Shown here piece by piece: positions 21,601-33,800 of a stretch of 64,000 bases of DNA. The stretch is from positions 1,054,001-1,118,000 of the forward strand of contig NW_026570229.1 in the NCBI RefSeq assembly GCF_019649055.1. The letters are read 5' to 3'. The translations under genes and the position numbers were made by a program. The notes beneath the pieces are model-generated. The model was given only the letters and a program-made list of their open reading frames with translations. It was not told the DNA's origin and did not search any database. Numbering within the stretch: position 1 is the stretch's first letter; every line of letters starts with the position of its first letter. Origin of the DNA: Paramacrobiotus metropolitanus (lineage: Eukaryota > Tardigrada > Eutardigrada > Parachela > Macrobiotidae).

Positions 21601-24600
21601 ATGGGGCTCAAAAAGTCTGCTACATATTCTGCGGATAAAGAACGGATTTCATCGTATGCAGAAATCTTGACGGAAGCCGTTTCGGTTCTATGGTTTGCGT
21701 GTCAAATCTGCTTGAAATTCGGGTTGCGAGTCCTTCCAGAATGGCGTGCCAGCCGATTAGACCCGGACAGCTATAACGCCTTCGACTCCCTCATCGAATT
21801 GTCTGGGCTTGTAAGTCTCGCTCTGTCTGGGTAACTATATATAAAATAATACTTTTATTCGGCTTCGGCCAGCATACATAATAAATCGCCTGCGCAGGTT
21901 TACACTAATTAAAAGCATCAAATTTTTAAACATTAAAAAAACATCCAAAATCGTTAGTGTCACGCATGATCTTGGGACGTGCGTTAAGTGAGTAAATAAA
22001 TAAAATAATTCTGTTTAATTTTTATAATTATTAATTACGGCAATTCTACAATTGTGTTTCTGAGTGAGATATTAACTATTTTTGCATCCAAGTGTTTACA
22101 CTTTAACTAACAGTATTGCAGTATTTGAAAATACTTTCAAACTTACCAAAAAACATTTTATAATGTGTACAAGCTTGTCCGGTAATTTCTGCCGGTTCAA
22201 TACAGCGAAATACATAAATTTGCGTGTTACGCCAAACGTAGTGTAGTGGCAATGGCTATAGCGCAAACTTCGCGCTAAATATGTGCTATCTGTACCTTTA
22301 CGACAGAAATTACCGGACAAGCTTGTATTGGGCAATAACTAGCTGCTTTATCCGTGTCTCATTATCTCTTACTTGCGCTTACTTATTTTGTGGCACGCAG
22401 TAAAGTTGGTATACGTTACTGTTGCATCTCCATCAATCTTTTTCGCTTTATTATGTGTAGAGATAATAAAGTACTGCACCTCGCCACTCTTACCTGTAAA
22501 CCGGGTTATACCATAATACAAATAATAAACTACCTTGCCATTCTTACCTCAAGTTACCTGTACCTATCGCGTTTCATTAAGCGAACTAGAGTAGGGTATG
22601 GGTTGTGCGCGGTGCGTTTCAAACAAAAAATTTCTGACACTTCCGGAGCCCAAAAACTGCCAACCGCCTCGAGGTGGAAGCTTTAGTTGCTGTTTGAAAT
22701 AAAACTGCAGAAGAGAGTTCTTACTTGCTTGTCAATTGCCCTCTTCATTATATAAGTAGTTCGAGTATTCCATGCATGATCATAATTGATATAAAAAAGC
22801 AAGTAATTCTGCAAAAGTTTATGTTGCAACATGATGGAGCTACCAGGAAAGAATTTGCAACCTAAGAGACTTGTCGGTTCTAGTTGCTTCGAAAGAAGGT
22901 AAGCTTAAACACACGATTTTCTAAGAAACTTTTTTTGCAAGAGTCATCAAACTATATTACTGATTATTACATAGAAATTACAGCTCTGTAGAAGCATTTT
23001 GCAACCTTCTCTATTGAAATCTTACGCGAGTTACCTCGTACTATCAAGTTTGTGTGACAATAAAAACGTAGAAAGGCATATTTAAACTTTGGAGTTCTTA
23101 ACTGACACATTTAAGCCATTTGCATACTAATTATGCTACTTGCTAATGCTACTACTTATTGGAACTTGCCTGAGCTACTCTAATCTAATTCGGCTCTTCG
23201 ATGTGTTTTGCCTTTGAACACAATTTTAAGGAACACAGTTTTTTTTATATCGATATATACACGTCCGCTGCCGTGAATTGTGTATAAATCGCCTATTGTC
23301 CGTGCAGCCTCATATTGGTGATAAAAACAAGTCTACTTCTCCGTAGGTATTGTATTACATCGTACTAATACGAGTACTAATATTGTAGCTATCGCATTTC
23401 TTTACACAACAGAAGACCAGCTCTCTGCATCGTTCAGTTGTGCTTTCCGTAAAGGTTTTATTCTGCGGGCAGTCCGCCCGTTCGCATACTTTTGCAGCTT
23501 GTATTTTATTTGAAAGAAAATAAGACGGGGGTTGCAAGGAAAATACGGGCTTATCCCAGCTTCAGATTGGCAAAGTTGATCTCTGCTAACTCAGCCTCAA
23601 TTCATTCCCTTTCTTTTTCTTACAAAGCAGCTGTCAGGGGGTTTTAATTTCTGTCTGTAGAATATGGCACAACGACTTGTAGTTTCTTGTATGCTGTCGC
23701 ACTTGGGAAATTTTATTTGTAATGTTTCTAGATTTAATTGCGGGCAACAAACTACATCCATGTACTTTGTATTTGCACTAACCAAACTGATGTTTGGCAT
23801 TCCTGATCAAGAATTTAACACCCATTCGCAGTTTATGTGACTGGGCAACCGCCCCACGAACGGGGAATGAAGTGATCCTACTGCTTACGATTTTTGAACT
23901 TTTCTTCTATATTTCTTATTTACGCCTGTTATCATTATGTAATCAAACCGATTGACAATCAAGAATTATTTATTTGAAAGATAGTTAAATAATAACGGTT
24001 GTGGAAGAAGGGCATGCACTGCATAATGGGCGGTGGACCAAGGGCGTATGCTGAAGTTAATGAAATTAAATATACGCATACTAGCTCGGCCGATGCACGC
24101 CGCAGTGGTCTTAGAATAATTGTTGAATAAGAGCCGATCAGTACGTACCTTCTGTTTTTGTTGCTAGAGTGCAGTATGGTTTATGCATCGAAATATAGAT
24201 ACTATACCTATAACTTAACAAGCCCAGCACGGATAAATATTGGCCGATGACCAACTATTATATTAAAAAATAAGTAATTCCAAGGATGTGTTGCTTTGTG
24301 GTCGCTTACAGACTGTCATAATTGATAATATTAATGAACCCGTACGTATGTTTAGTAATATCTATATTATTATGATACACTTATAAGTTAATCGAAACAC
24401 GGACTGTCTACTTGTAAATACAGTACATAACTTGCAATGACGACTAACGTGATGATGACTAACGTGTTAAGTTATACATGAATTTTTTACTTTGTATTGT
24501 ACTCGTACTTATTGTTAAGAAGCAGCTCAGATATTTCTACTGTTCTGGGTCAAGTTGTGCTAGAACAGTGTGCATTTCTTATCGCGTCCATGGTAACAAG

Positions 24601-27237
24601 CTTAAGATTGACCACTGGACCTACTTCTTACAGAAGGTTAACGCGTGCTTCTGGGATGATGTCATGGCAATCTGGGTGCAACCGCACTCCGTCACAATTT
24701 CCCGTGCGGCATCCGCTGGGCTGGTGGTGGTCCCCGCTGCTGCGTCGAACATTGTTCTCGCTTACATGGCCACCGTGACGACCATCCTCCTTACAGCCGT
24801 CCTCGGTGTCTCGCTCTTGTATCTGGTAGCCGTTAACCGCGACAAGATGGTCTACGCCCCGGAAGCCCATCTGCTGCTTTGCCGTGGACTAGCGGCATTA
24901 CGTCGCCGCAAGTGGCACAAGATTCTCGTCAAAATTCCTCTGCCTATCTATATAACTTCCTTGATGATTGCGGTGGCTACGGCAGTTGGCTCCGTTCTTT
25001 TCTATGCTGTTTGGCTGGTTTTCGGCGCCTTGCCGGTGGTGCTACTGGCGTGGCTCTCGGTCGTGCTGGCCGTTGCGGTATTTGGCCCGTCCGCGGTGCT
25101 CCCTGGCTGTATCCTCTTCGCTAGCATAATGATCATCTATTCCACCGGCCGAATTTGGGGATTGTGGATGAAGGAGGCCTATTACGTACTGTTTAAAAAG
25201 GGCATCAGGTAAAATACTTATGCAGCGCTACTGAATTTTTGTGGCAAGCCCCGGCTTTCTTGTGCAAGCATACAATTTCACTTGAAATCAGAAATAATGA
25301 TAAATCTTAATCCGCATTACTTACAGGAACTTGATTGTTTCGAAATCTACCATGCATTCGTCATCCATCGATCATTCAGTGGAAAAGCCGTTCAGAGGCA
25401 CAGAAGTCAAGCAATTGTACGAAAGCCGAAAAAGCGCACTTTACAATATGCTGGTCTTCTGTTTCGGCTGCTTTGCCGTGTACCAGAACGTATGGCCATT
25501 GTGTCTGCAATTTCCCTCTGTCTGTCGGTGGCAACACAACAAGGAGAGCGCAAACTGGAGCTATTGGACGCTTGTAAATTCCACTTCATGTAGTAAACAC
25601 GGCACAGTAAGTGCTAAAAAAGTTTAGATCACGCAAAAACTACATGGAAATAATTTTACGATTTAAATCACTTTTACAAATACATCTTCGAAGATAACAA
25701 GCTTTCATACGATATATTTGTGTGTGCTGTTATGTTCATCGTCTGATAACTTGTGATTATTTTGTTTCTGAGTAAATTTTTGATAAATGCCCATAGAAGT
25801 AACTGATGAAATTAGATTTTTTTAAGCAGAAAATATGTTACAGCCTCTTTTAGCAGTTCAACACAGCGAGAAAAACAACTGTATAAAAGTACTTTTCTCA
25901 GGGCTTCAATCAGGGGACAGCGATGCTGTCCTACTGGATAGATCTGCAGTCTGAGGAACTGCGATCGACGCGTGCCGCTAATTCCGAGCTGCTGGCCAGC
26001 TTCACCCCGTCCTATCCACCCCTCGTCAGCTGGATGTTTCTGGCGTGGAGTGGAGCGCTGTCCGGCGCCAGTGGTTTACCCTATACAGTGCTGCAGTACG
26101 TGGAGGCAATCGTCATCGGCCTGGTTGTCTTGCTCATCGCGGGACTGCTCGTCCATGACGGTGTCCGTGTCTGCTACAACACATGGCGTCGGCGTGTCTT
26201 GGGCCCGCAAATCAAGGAGACCGGCAACAGGTTATTTATTATGTATCCTTAAACTAGACTGTAGGATATTTATGTAATGTCCGTTTGACAGTCGACGTTG
26301 GCTGGATTAAGGACATTTTTACGGTACTCGTATGGACTCGCGTACCGGCCACCAGAGATATGGGATTCAGATTCTCTGCGTTGTTCCACATTAAAAAACT
26401 TGATAAATTTTTATTGATCTTACATACAAGCTTGTACGAAAACTGTAACTGGCACTTCATGAAAATTTTTGAAAAGTTTTTGTCATGTGGAGCAACACAG
26501 GGAATGCTGTGTCTTTGGTGTCCGGTAAGCACATCCGTATTGTGAAAATATCCGAGATGCCAAACCTTTGAAATAATTGTCTTGCATTAGTTGCAACGCG
26601 TTTCGGCATATACGTACCTGTTCTTACGTACCAGTCCATTTTGGTTTGAAAAGACGCACATGTTTGTTATTTCAGGGATGATTCGCTACTGATACCTACT
26701 GACGTTTTGGAGGCGGAGACCGGATTACTGGACAGCGCGCCATCAGATCGTGTGCCTGTATTAGCGAACGTGACGATGGATGGCATTGGTACTGGTCCCT
26801 CCGACCCGGTGCAGTGGGACCTCGGTGGCGACCATGTTGTACCGGAAGCGGAGGACGAACACGGGACGCCGGTGTCTGTCGAGTGGGCACCCACGCCTCC
26901 GACGGCGAAAGATGCAGACGTGGCAGAACCCCATTGCCTATGTGAAGCACTGGGCCTTACATGGTTGTTAGTGTTGGCCGCCCATTGCCCGTTAGCCTGC
27001 GGCGTGGTGCTCCCGTTCTCTGTGGTGGGACTGTTCTTGCCCGAAGAATGCCAGCTGCCCGGTATCCTGCTGCTGCTAACAGCCTATACGGTGTGGATCT
27101 ACCGCAAGCTGGTGACGTTTGTGTGGCAAACGTGGTTCGCTATGCAGTCCATTCAAGCGAAAATGAAAGAACCTTGCGATGACTGTGGAGATAATCCGGT
27201 AAAGCCGCCAGCTGCGGAATCATCTGTAATGGCATAA
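21601..27237 (+). CDS. Copy D: complete five-exon multi-pass membrane protein gene
   Basis: Exons are 21601-21810, 24634-25208, 25327-25606, 25902-26230 and 26676-27237, all GT-AG except for a weaker GTTATT donor after exon 4. Phases are 0, 2, 0, 2, giving 651 residues. The start ATG at 21601 (MGLKKSATYS) aligns with copy C. Exon 1 has one membrane segment. Exon 2 (residues 71-262) has four, with FGPSAVLPGCILF and GRIWGLWMKEAYYVLFKKG. Exon 3 has one, then the sequon NST in WTLVNSTSCSKHGT. Exon 4 has two. Exon 5 has a roughly 80-residue acidic, Pro-rich stretch, then LCEALGLTWLLVLAAHCPLA and GLFLPEECQLPGILLLLTAY. Exons 3 and 4 have exactly the same lengths as in copy B. It is the best-preserved member, probably functional, with unrecognised function. 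Confidence 0.85.
21850..21990. repeat. Dispersed repeat R1, copy 2
   Basis: It matches 3460-3620, including the CGCCTGCGCA stretch and the AAATCGTTAGTGTCA core followed by TGATCTTGGGACGTGCGTTAAG. It lies directly after exon 1 here, but upstream of exon 1 in copy B, so it moved independently of the gene duplication. Confidence 0.5.
22169..22326. mobile_element. Small non-autonomous element with 23-bp perfect terminal inverted repeats
   Basis: Arms 22169-22191 and 22304-22326 begin ACAAGCTTGTCCGG and are exact reverse complements; the whole unit is 158 bp with no open frame. The outer 10 bases, ACAAGCTTGT, are themselves palindromic. An alternative reading is therefore a 138-bp element with 13-bp inverted repeats (CCGGTAATTTCTG) flanked by a 10-bp target duplication. 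It is MITE-like; the superfamily is not assignable. Confidence 0.7.
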
Positions 27238-27839
27238 TTCGGTTCGTTCCCGCCTGTTCGGTACTAATGAGACTTCCGACATGGGGCACGATTATTATGG
27301 TCATAAGGATGGGTTAGTTTTACGTTTCGTAGTAATGCATTCGTGACTTTATAGATTTTGTTGCATATCGATTAAAAAAAATAAATTTTGTACTCAACGT
27401 TTCTAACAATTAATACGAGATTATCCGGCATTTTCGATAGGGAATTCTTTAGAGCTTTTCTCGTATTCGTAATAATTGCGCCCTGTGTCATGTGGCTCCG
27501 CCTGCATCGTTCCGCGGTATCCGGCAATTTTTTATCACCGATTACTGTAAACTTGCTTGAACCAGGATAGAAGAACCCTCCAGTTTCCCCTATTTAGTGA
27601 TTTTTTTAAGAATTCCGAACGTTGACTGATAGTGAGATTCGAATACCGAATAGAACACCTTGTCTCTGGTGTCCGGAACGCGAATTTATATCGTGAAATT
27701 GTCCGGAATGCGAAAAACGGCGAAGTTTTTTGCTTTGACGCTATGAAAGTCCCTGATAGAGCAAGTTTACAATAAAGATCCGTAGAGTTTCGAATGAGAG
27801 CATCACCTCCTTGGCTATCATATCGATTACAAAGAACCT

Positions 27840-28335
27840 TCGTGCTGACTCCGGCTTTTCCCCTTCACGGGGTCCTCACCCCCGATGCTTAGCTCCTCGC
27901 CCTGCAAGTTCACGCTAGCCGATGACACCCGGCCGACGCGCTATCTAATCATCCATGCTTTCCCCGTATAGCGCTCCTCCTGCCAATCCCGGAAAGAATA
28001 TTCCCGCGAAGCCGCAGCCGCTTTCATATCCGACAAACCCTATATGCAATTTTGACATGCATCCATTATACGTATTTTGTGGTTCATCTGTCTGGACTTT
28101 AATATTTAGCGAGAATGGGTAGTAACAGAGTCTCATTATCGTTTAATTACTGTACGACGACCTTTTCTTCGGTCATGCACTAATGCTGAAAACGATTTGT
28201 CGGATGTGTTTGTCGAAGCGTGCGAACATATGGTACAAAAAAATAAACAATTCTTTGTAAGACCGGGATTTTTAAATCGTTGCGATGCTTTTTGAGGGTA
28301 AACCATACCGTCATTTAAAACATACCAGTTATTTA
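27840..28335 (-). repeat. Coding-like repeat R2, long copy (left)
   Basis: On the minus strand it encodes ESGCGFAGIFFPG and, upstream, a stretch around NDGMVYPQKASQRFKNPGLTK. Both align with the right copy at 28930-29585, in the same order and orientation. Frames are not continuous throughout. It looks like two degenerate copies of one gene or element segment that I do not recognise. Confidence 0.5.
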
Positions 28336-28929
28336 TACGATGAAATAAAACCAATTGATACGGCGTTTAAAGTAAAATGTCTACCAAGTACACTGGAGTT
28401 CAAAAAAGTGTTCCATTCGGTACAATTTAATGGCAAGACCAGTACGAGTAGCCATGACCATACTTCGCCTGCTTTCTTACACTTTCTGTTCCACACTAAC
28501 TCCCTCTTTTTTGCATACTAAGAACTGCTTTCACTATATCTACATCAGTCTATTTCCTCATCCCATTTTCCGCCATTCCAGGCAAAAAGTGTCCAAACAA
28601 CTAGCTTACCTATGGTTATTTACAGAGTACCTACAGCACTTCTGCAACTTTAAGCTGTTCTTTTAGTACGATTTTTTCGGCTTATTATGGGTTGAAGTCC
28701 CTTGAATATGGAATACATGTAAGTAATGTGGCTTATAAGTAATCGTAAGTACTTTGCATAATATACGAATATACTCATACATATTTCGCATCGGTTATAT
28801 GCAGGTGTATTCGCTGAACCGGATCCCCCCTATGTTATAGCCTATGGGATGTGCCGGTTCAGGTTCCAGCGTATTTACTTTTCAGGTGTGTTTGTTTACC
28901 AGGTGTATGTAAAGGCAGGTTTCACTGTA

Positions 28930-29585
28930 TCTCCCATCTTTTCCGCTTCACGGCGCCATTCCCCCAGATGTTTACTGTGCTCAGTACAAGCCACCATTAG
29001 ACAGTTACGCCCATGGCCGACGTGTTTTGTTATCCATGCTTTCCCCGTGTACCGTTCTTCCGTCACTTCCGGTTCAAAGATTCCCGCGAAACCGCAGCTG
29101 CCTTCATTTATGATAACCGGCCAGTTACATACAGTATATAGATATATACCAAGTATTTACAGGCCTTTTCTAATTAAATTTTGACGTGCTTGCATTGAGT
29201 TTTCGTGATACATCTGGACACAAGTAACCAACGGAAATAAATTGTAAGTGAGCCTCGTCCTAAAGCTCCAGAAATGCTTTTGCTCGTACCACTGTCACCG
29301 ATACGGTGTATACTTGAATGCAGACAACAAACTTTTTCAACTGCTTCTGAATTTGTTATAATGTTTTTGTTTAAGGCTGTGCTAAAGTTTACATTTCGGC
29401 CTTCAAGATGCAAAACAATTATAAAATAACGCTTGATCTGTTATGGTAATACTTAAACGATTTGTCTGATGCGTTTCGTAAATAGATGAACATAAAGTAA
29501 CGAGTTTCGTGAGACCGTGATTTTTATTTCTTTGCGGTGCTTTGGAGAACGGTCATTTTGTCATTTAAAAGGCAATTTCTGCAAT
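28930..29585 (-). repeat. Coding-like repeat R2, long copy (right)
   Basis: The minus strand is open for about 70 codons over 28930-29130, with SCGFAGIFEPEVTEERYTG followed by a charged stretch. The portion upstream on that strand (29400-29585) matches the left copy only with disrupted frames. Shorter relatives of the GFAGIF..PEV block occur at six other places in the first 30 kb. Confidence 0.5.
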
Positions 29586-30811
29586 GAATAAAATCCATAA
29601 ACACAGCCAGCAAAATAGAAAAGAAGCTACCTGAATTCTTTAAACGATTTGACGTGTTCTGGTAATACTCAAGCGAAAATGTTCAAAGAATGAATAACCC
29701 GGCATAATTACGTTCAGCGGGTTGTGTGTGTAGGATAACTACAAAGTAGCTTTTCCTTTTAGCTTCAAGCTTCGTTGTAGCTGGCACACTCATGATTCTG
29801 TAGGCTTTTTTCTACAAATGGTATTTTAGTTTTCGGTGTCAAATTGTGTCAAGGGTTGTGTCAGGTGCCCAGAGGGGACATCTATCCCGCTGCATAAGAC
29901 AATAAATTAATTAAAACTGAGACACCCATGCTTCAAATTCTGCCACTTCCGGTTCGGTCACTTGAAGAATTGGCAACCGCCTTGATAACCGAGTGAACGA
30001 ACTATAAAAGCCGCTAAACTTAACTCACGAGAAGTTCCAATGTGTGTAGAACTGAATTTAATTCCACCCATACTTCAAACCTTACACATACAACGCCATA
30101 AATTCTTATTAACGTTGCATTGCTTTTCAGAGCGCAAATTCATATATGTGGCAGATTCATTTATCTATTCTGTGGTTCTTTAGTTTATACTTCCAAAATC
30201 CACTGACGACTTGCATACTTTTGCGATGCCAACGGACTCGCACTACAGTAGGTTTCCGCCTAAACAGTTATTCAATCCGGAAACTGTGAACAAGCGCAGT
30301 GCTATTTCAAAGGTTTCTTGGGGTCACATCCCGACGTTTTTCTTAAAATCGTATTAAAAAATTATATTGTTAAGTAGACCTGGGTATAAACAAGAGATTT
30401 GAATTTAATTGTAACTGCGTCACAGTACACACAGAACACCCATGTCCATGCTTCAAGCATCTAGATCTAACGCAGCCGGCAGCGTTAATCTGTCAACCTA
30501 CTCCAACTGGAAATCATGAGCACAGATAGGTGAAACTGATTTATTTCCATTTTCTTTATGCACGCTTACCGAACAAATTAGCGATGCAGTGTTATTCGCA
30601 GAACGGAAGTTGACACCAGAGACCGCTTTTTTAGCATAAGGGAATCATCAGGATTCTGGGTATACAGAATTGGTAAACAGGATTTAGAGAGGCTGTGAGC
30701 AGCTTCGTTGCTTGCTCGAGTTGTAATTCTGGCACGGAAGAGCCTGATAAAGTAGATATGGCACGTTTCGTACCACTCCATAAAACCGACCATATCATTT
30801 CTTCACAGTAG

Positions 30812-33800
30812 TCTACCTATTCCAACGTATTCTCCATGTATTCGCGCTGTATTCGTCTCGTATTCCTCCCTGTGCCGACCATATGATTTCTGTATTCGCT
30901 AAGTGGGCTGCCGTATTCCCACGTATTCTCCCTGTATTCGCGCTGTATTCGTCTCGTATTCCTCCCTGTGCCGGCTGTATGATTTCTGTATTCGCTAAGT
31001 GGGCTGCCGTATTCTCCCGTATTCGCACTGTATTCGCACTGTATTCGCGCTGTATTCGTCTCGTATTCCTCCCTGTGCCGGCTGTATGATTTCTGTATTC
31101 GCTAAGTGGGCTGCCGTATTCTCCCGTATTCGCACTGTATTCGCACTGTATTCGCGCTGTATTCGTCTCGTATTCCTCCCTGTGCCGACCGTATGATTTC
31201 TGTATTCGTTTAGTGGGCTGCCGTATTCCCGCGTATTCTCCTTGTATTCGTGCAGTATTCGTCTCGTATTCCTCCCTGTGCCGACCGTATGATGTCTGTA
31301 TTCGCTAAAAGGGCTGCCGTATTCCCGCGTATTCTCCTTGTATTCGTGCAGTATTCGTCTTGTATTCCTCCCTGTGCCGACCGTATGATTTCTGTATTCG
31401 CTAAGTGGGCTGCCGTACTCTCCGTATTCGCACTGTATTCGCGCTGTATTCGTCTCGTATTCTTCCCTGTGCTGGCTGTATGATTTCTGTATTCGCTAAG
31501 TGGGTTGCCGTATTCTCTCGTATTCGCACTGTATTCGCGCTGTATTCGCCTCGTATTCCTCCCTGTGCCGACCGTATGATTTTTGTGTTCGCTTAGTGGG
31601 CTGCCGTATTCCCGCGTATTCTCCTTGTATTCGTGCAGTATTTGTCTCGTATCCTCCCTGTGCCGACCGTATGATTTCTGTATTCGCTAAGTGGGCTGCC
31701 GTATTCTCCGGTATTCGCACTGTATTCGCGCTGTATTCGTCTCGTATTCTTCCCTGTGCTGGCTGTATGATTTCTGTATTCGCTAAGTGGGTTGCCGTAT
31801 TCTCTCGTATTCGCACTGTATTCGCGCTGTATTCGTCTCGTATTCCTCCCTGTGCCGGCTGTATGATTTCTGTATTCGCTAAGTGGGCTGCCGTATTCTC
31901 CCGTATTCGCACTGTATTCGCACTGTATTCGCGCTGTATTCGTCTCGTATTCCTCCCTGTGCCGACCGTATGATTTCTGTATTCGTTTAGTGGGCTGCCG
32001 TATTCCCGCGTATTCTCCTTGTATTCGTGCAGTATTCGTCTCGTATTCCTCCCTGTGCCGACCGTATGATGTCTGTATTCGCTAAAAGGGCTGCCGTATT
32101 CCCGCGTATTCTCCTTGTATTCGTGCAGTATTCGTCTTGTATTCCTCCCTGTGCCGACCGTATGATTTCTGTATTCGCTAAGTGGGCTGCCGTACTCTCC
32201 CGTATTCGCACTGTATTCGCGCTGTATTCGTCTCGTATTCTTCCCTGTGCTGGCTGTATGATTTCTGTATTCGCTAAGTGGGTTGCCGTATTCTCTCGTA
32301 TTCGCACTGTATTCGCGCTGTATTCGTCTCGTATTCCTCCCTGTGCCGGCTGTATGATTTCTGTATTCGCTAAGTGGGCTGCCGTATTCTCCCGTATTCG
32401 CACTGTATTCGCACTGTATTCGCGCTGTATTCGTCTCGTATTCCTCCCTGTGCCGACCGTATGATTTCTGTATTCGTTTAGTGGGCTGCCGTATTCCCGC
32501 GTATTCTCCTTGTATTCGTGCAGTATTCGTCTCGTATTCCTCCCTGTGCCGACCGTATGATGTCTGTATTCGCTAAAAGGGCTGCCGTATTCCCGCGTAT
32601 TCTCCTTGTATTCGTGCAGTATTCGTCTTGTATTCCTCCCTGTGCCGACCGTATGATTTCTGTATTCGCTAAGTGGGCTGCCGTACTCTCCCGTATTCGC
32701 ACTGTATTCGCGCTGTATTCGTCTCGTATTCTTCCCTGTGCTGGCTGTATGATTTCTGTATTCGCTAAGTGGGTTGCCGTATTCTCTCGTATTCGCACTG
32801 TATTCGCGCTGTATTCGCCTCGTATTCCTCCCTGTGCCGACCGTATGATTTTTGTGTTCGCTTAGTGGGCTGCCGTATTCCCGCGTATTCTCCTTGTATT
32901 CGTGCAGTATTTGTCTCGTATCCTCCCTGTGCCGACCGTATGATTTCTGTATTCGCTAAGTGGGCTGCCGTATTCTCCGGTATTCGCACTGTATTCGCGC
33001 TGTATTCGCCTCGTATTCCTCCCTGTGCCGACCGTATGATTTCTGTATTCGCTAAGTGGGCTGCCGTATTCCCACGTATTCTCCCTGTATTCGCGCTGTA
33101 TTCGTCTCGTATTCCTCCCTGTGCCGGCTGTATGATTTCTGTATTCGCTAAGTGGGCTGCCGTATTCTCCTGTATTCGCACTGTATTCGCACTGTATTCG
33201 CGCTGTATTCGTCTCGTATTCCTCCCTGTGCCGACCGTATGATTTCTGTATTCGCTAAGTGGACTGCCGTATTCCCACGTATTCTCCCTGTATTCGCGCT
33301 GTATTCGTCTCGTATTCCTCCCTGTGCCGACCGTATGATTTCTGTATTCGCTAAGTGGGCTGCCGTATTCCCACGTATTGTCCCTGTATTCGCGCTGTAT
33401 TCGTCTCGAATTCCTCCCTGTGCCGACCGTATGATTTCTGTATTCGCTAAGTGGACTGCCGTATTCCCACGTATTCTCCCTGTATTCGCGCTGTATTCGT
33501 CTCATATTCCTCCCTGTGCCGACCGTATGATTTCTGTATTCGCTAAGTGGGCTGCCGTATTCCCACGTATTCTCCCTGTATTCGCGCTGTATTCGTCTCG
33601 TATTCCTCCCTGTGCCGGCTGTATGATTTCTGTATTCGCTAAGTGGGCTGCCGTATTCCCACGTATTCTCCCTGTATTCGCTCTGTATTCGTCTCGTATT
33701 CCTCCCTGTGGCGGCTGTATGATTTCTGTATTCGCTAAGTGGGCTGCCGTATTCCTACGTATTCTCCCTGTATTTGTGGTGTTTACGCTCCGTACTCCTC

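Larger units (their letters stand above)
21811..24633 (+). other. Intron 1 of copy D
   Basis: This 2.8-kb intron holds a copy of repeat R1 (about 21850-21990), a small terminal-inverted-repeat element (22169-22326) and a copy of repeat R2 (about 22620-22680). Nothing gene-like is seen. Confidence 0.65.
27238..30811. other. Intergenic region after the membrane gene array
   Basis: No credible gene. Two diverged copies of a repeat of about 0.5-0.65 kb lie at about 27840-28335 and 28930-29585, with a further R2-like fragment at 29935-30005. A 9-bp inverted repeat, CTGAACCGG/CCGGTTCAG, lies at about 28814-28864. Confidence 0.55.

Noticed and set aside
24478-24633. Extension of copy D exon 2 upstream to a methionine at 24478
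   Set aside because: Copy B has its acceptor exactly where D has TTCTTACAG before AAGGTTAAC, and the extension is not conserved, so it is intron.
22180-29095. GGTTCAA words that resemble a tRNA B box
   Set aside because: There is no A box, acceptor stem or cloverleaf at the right spacing; I find no tRNA gene in the window.
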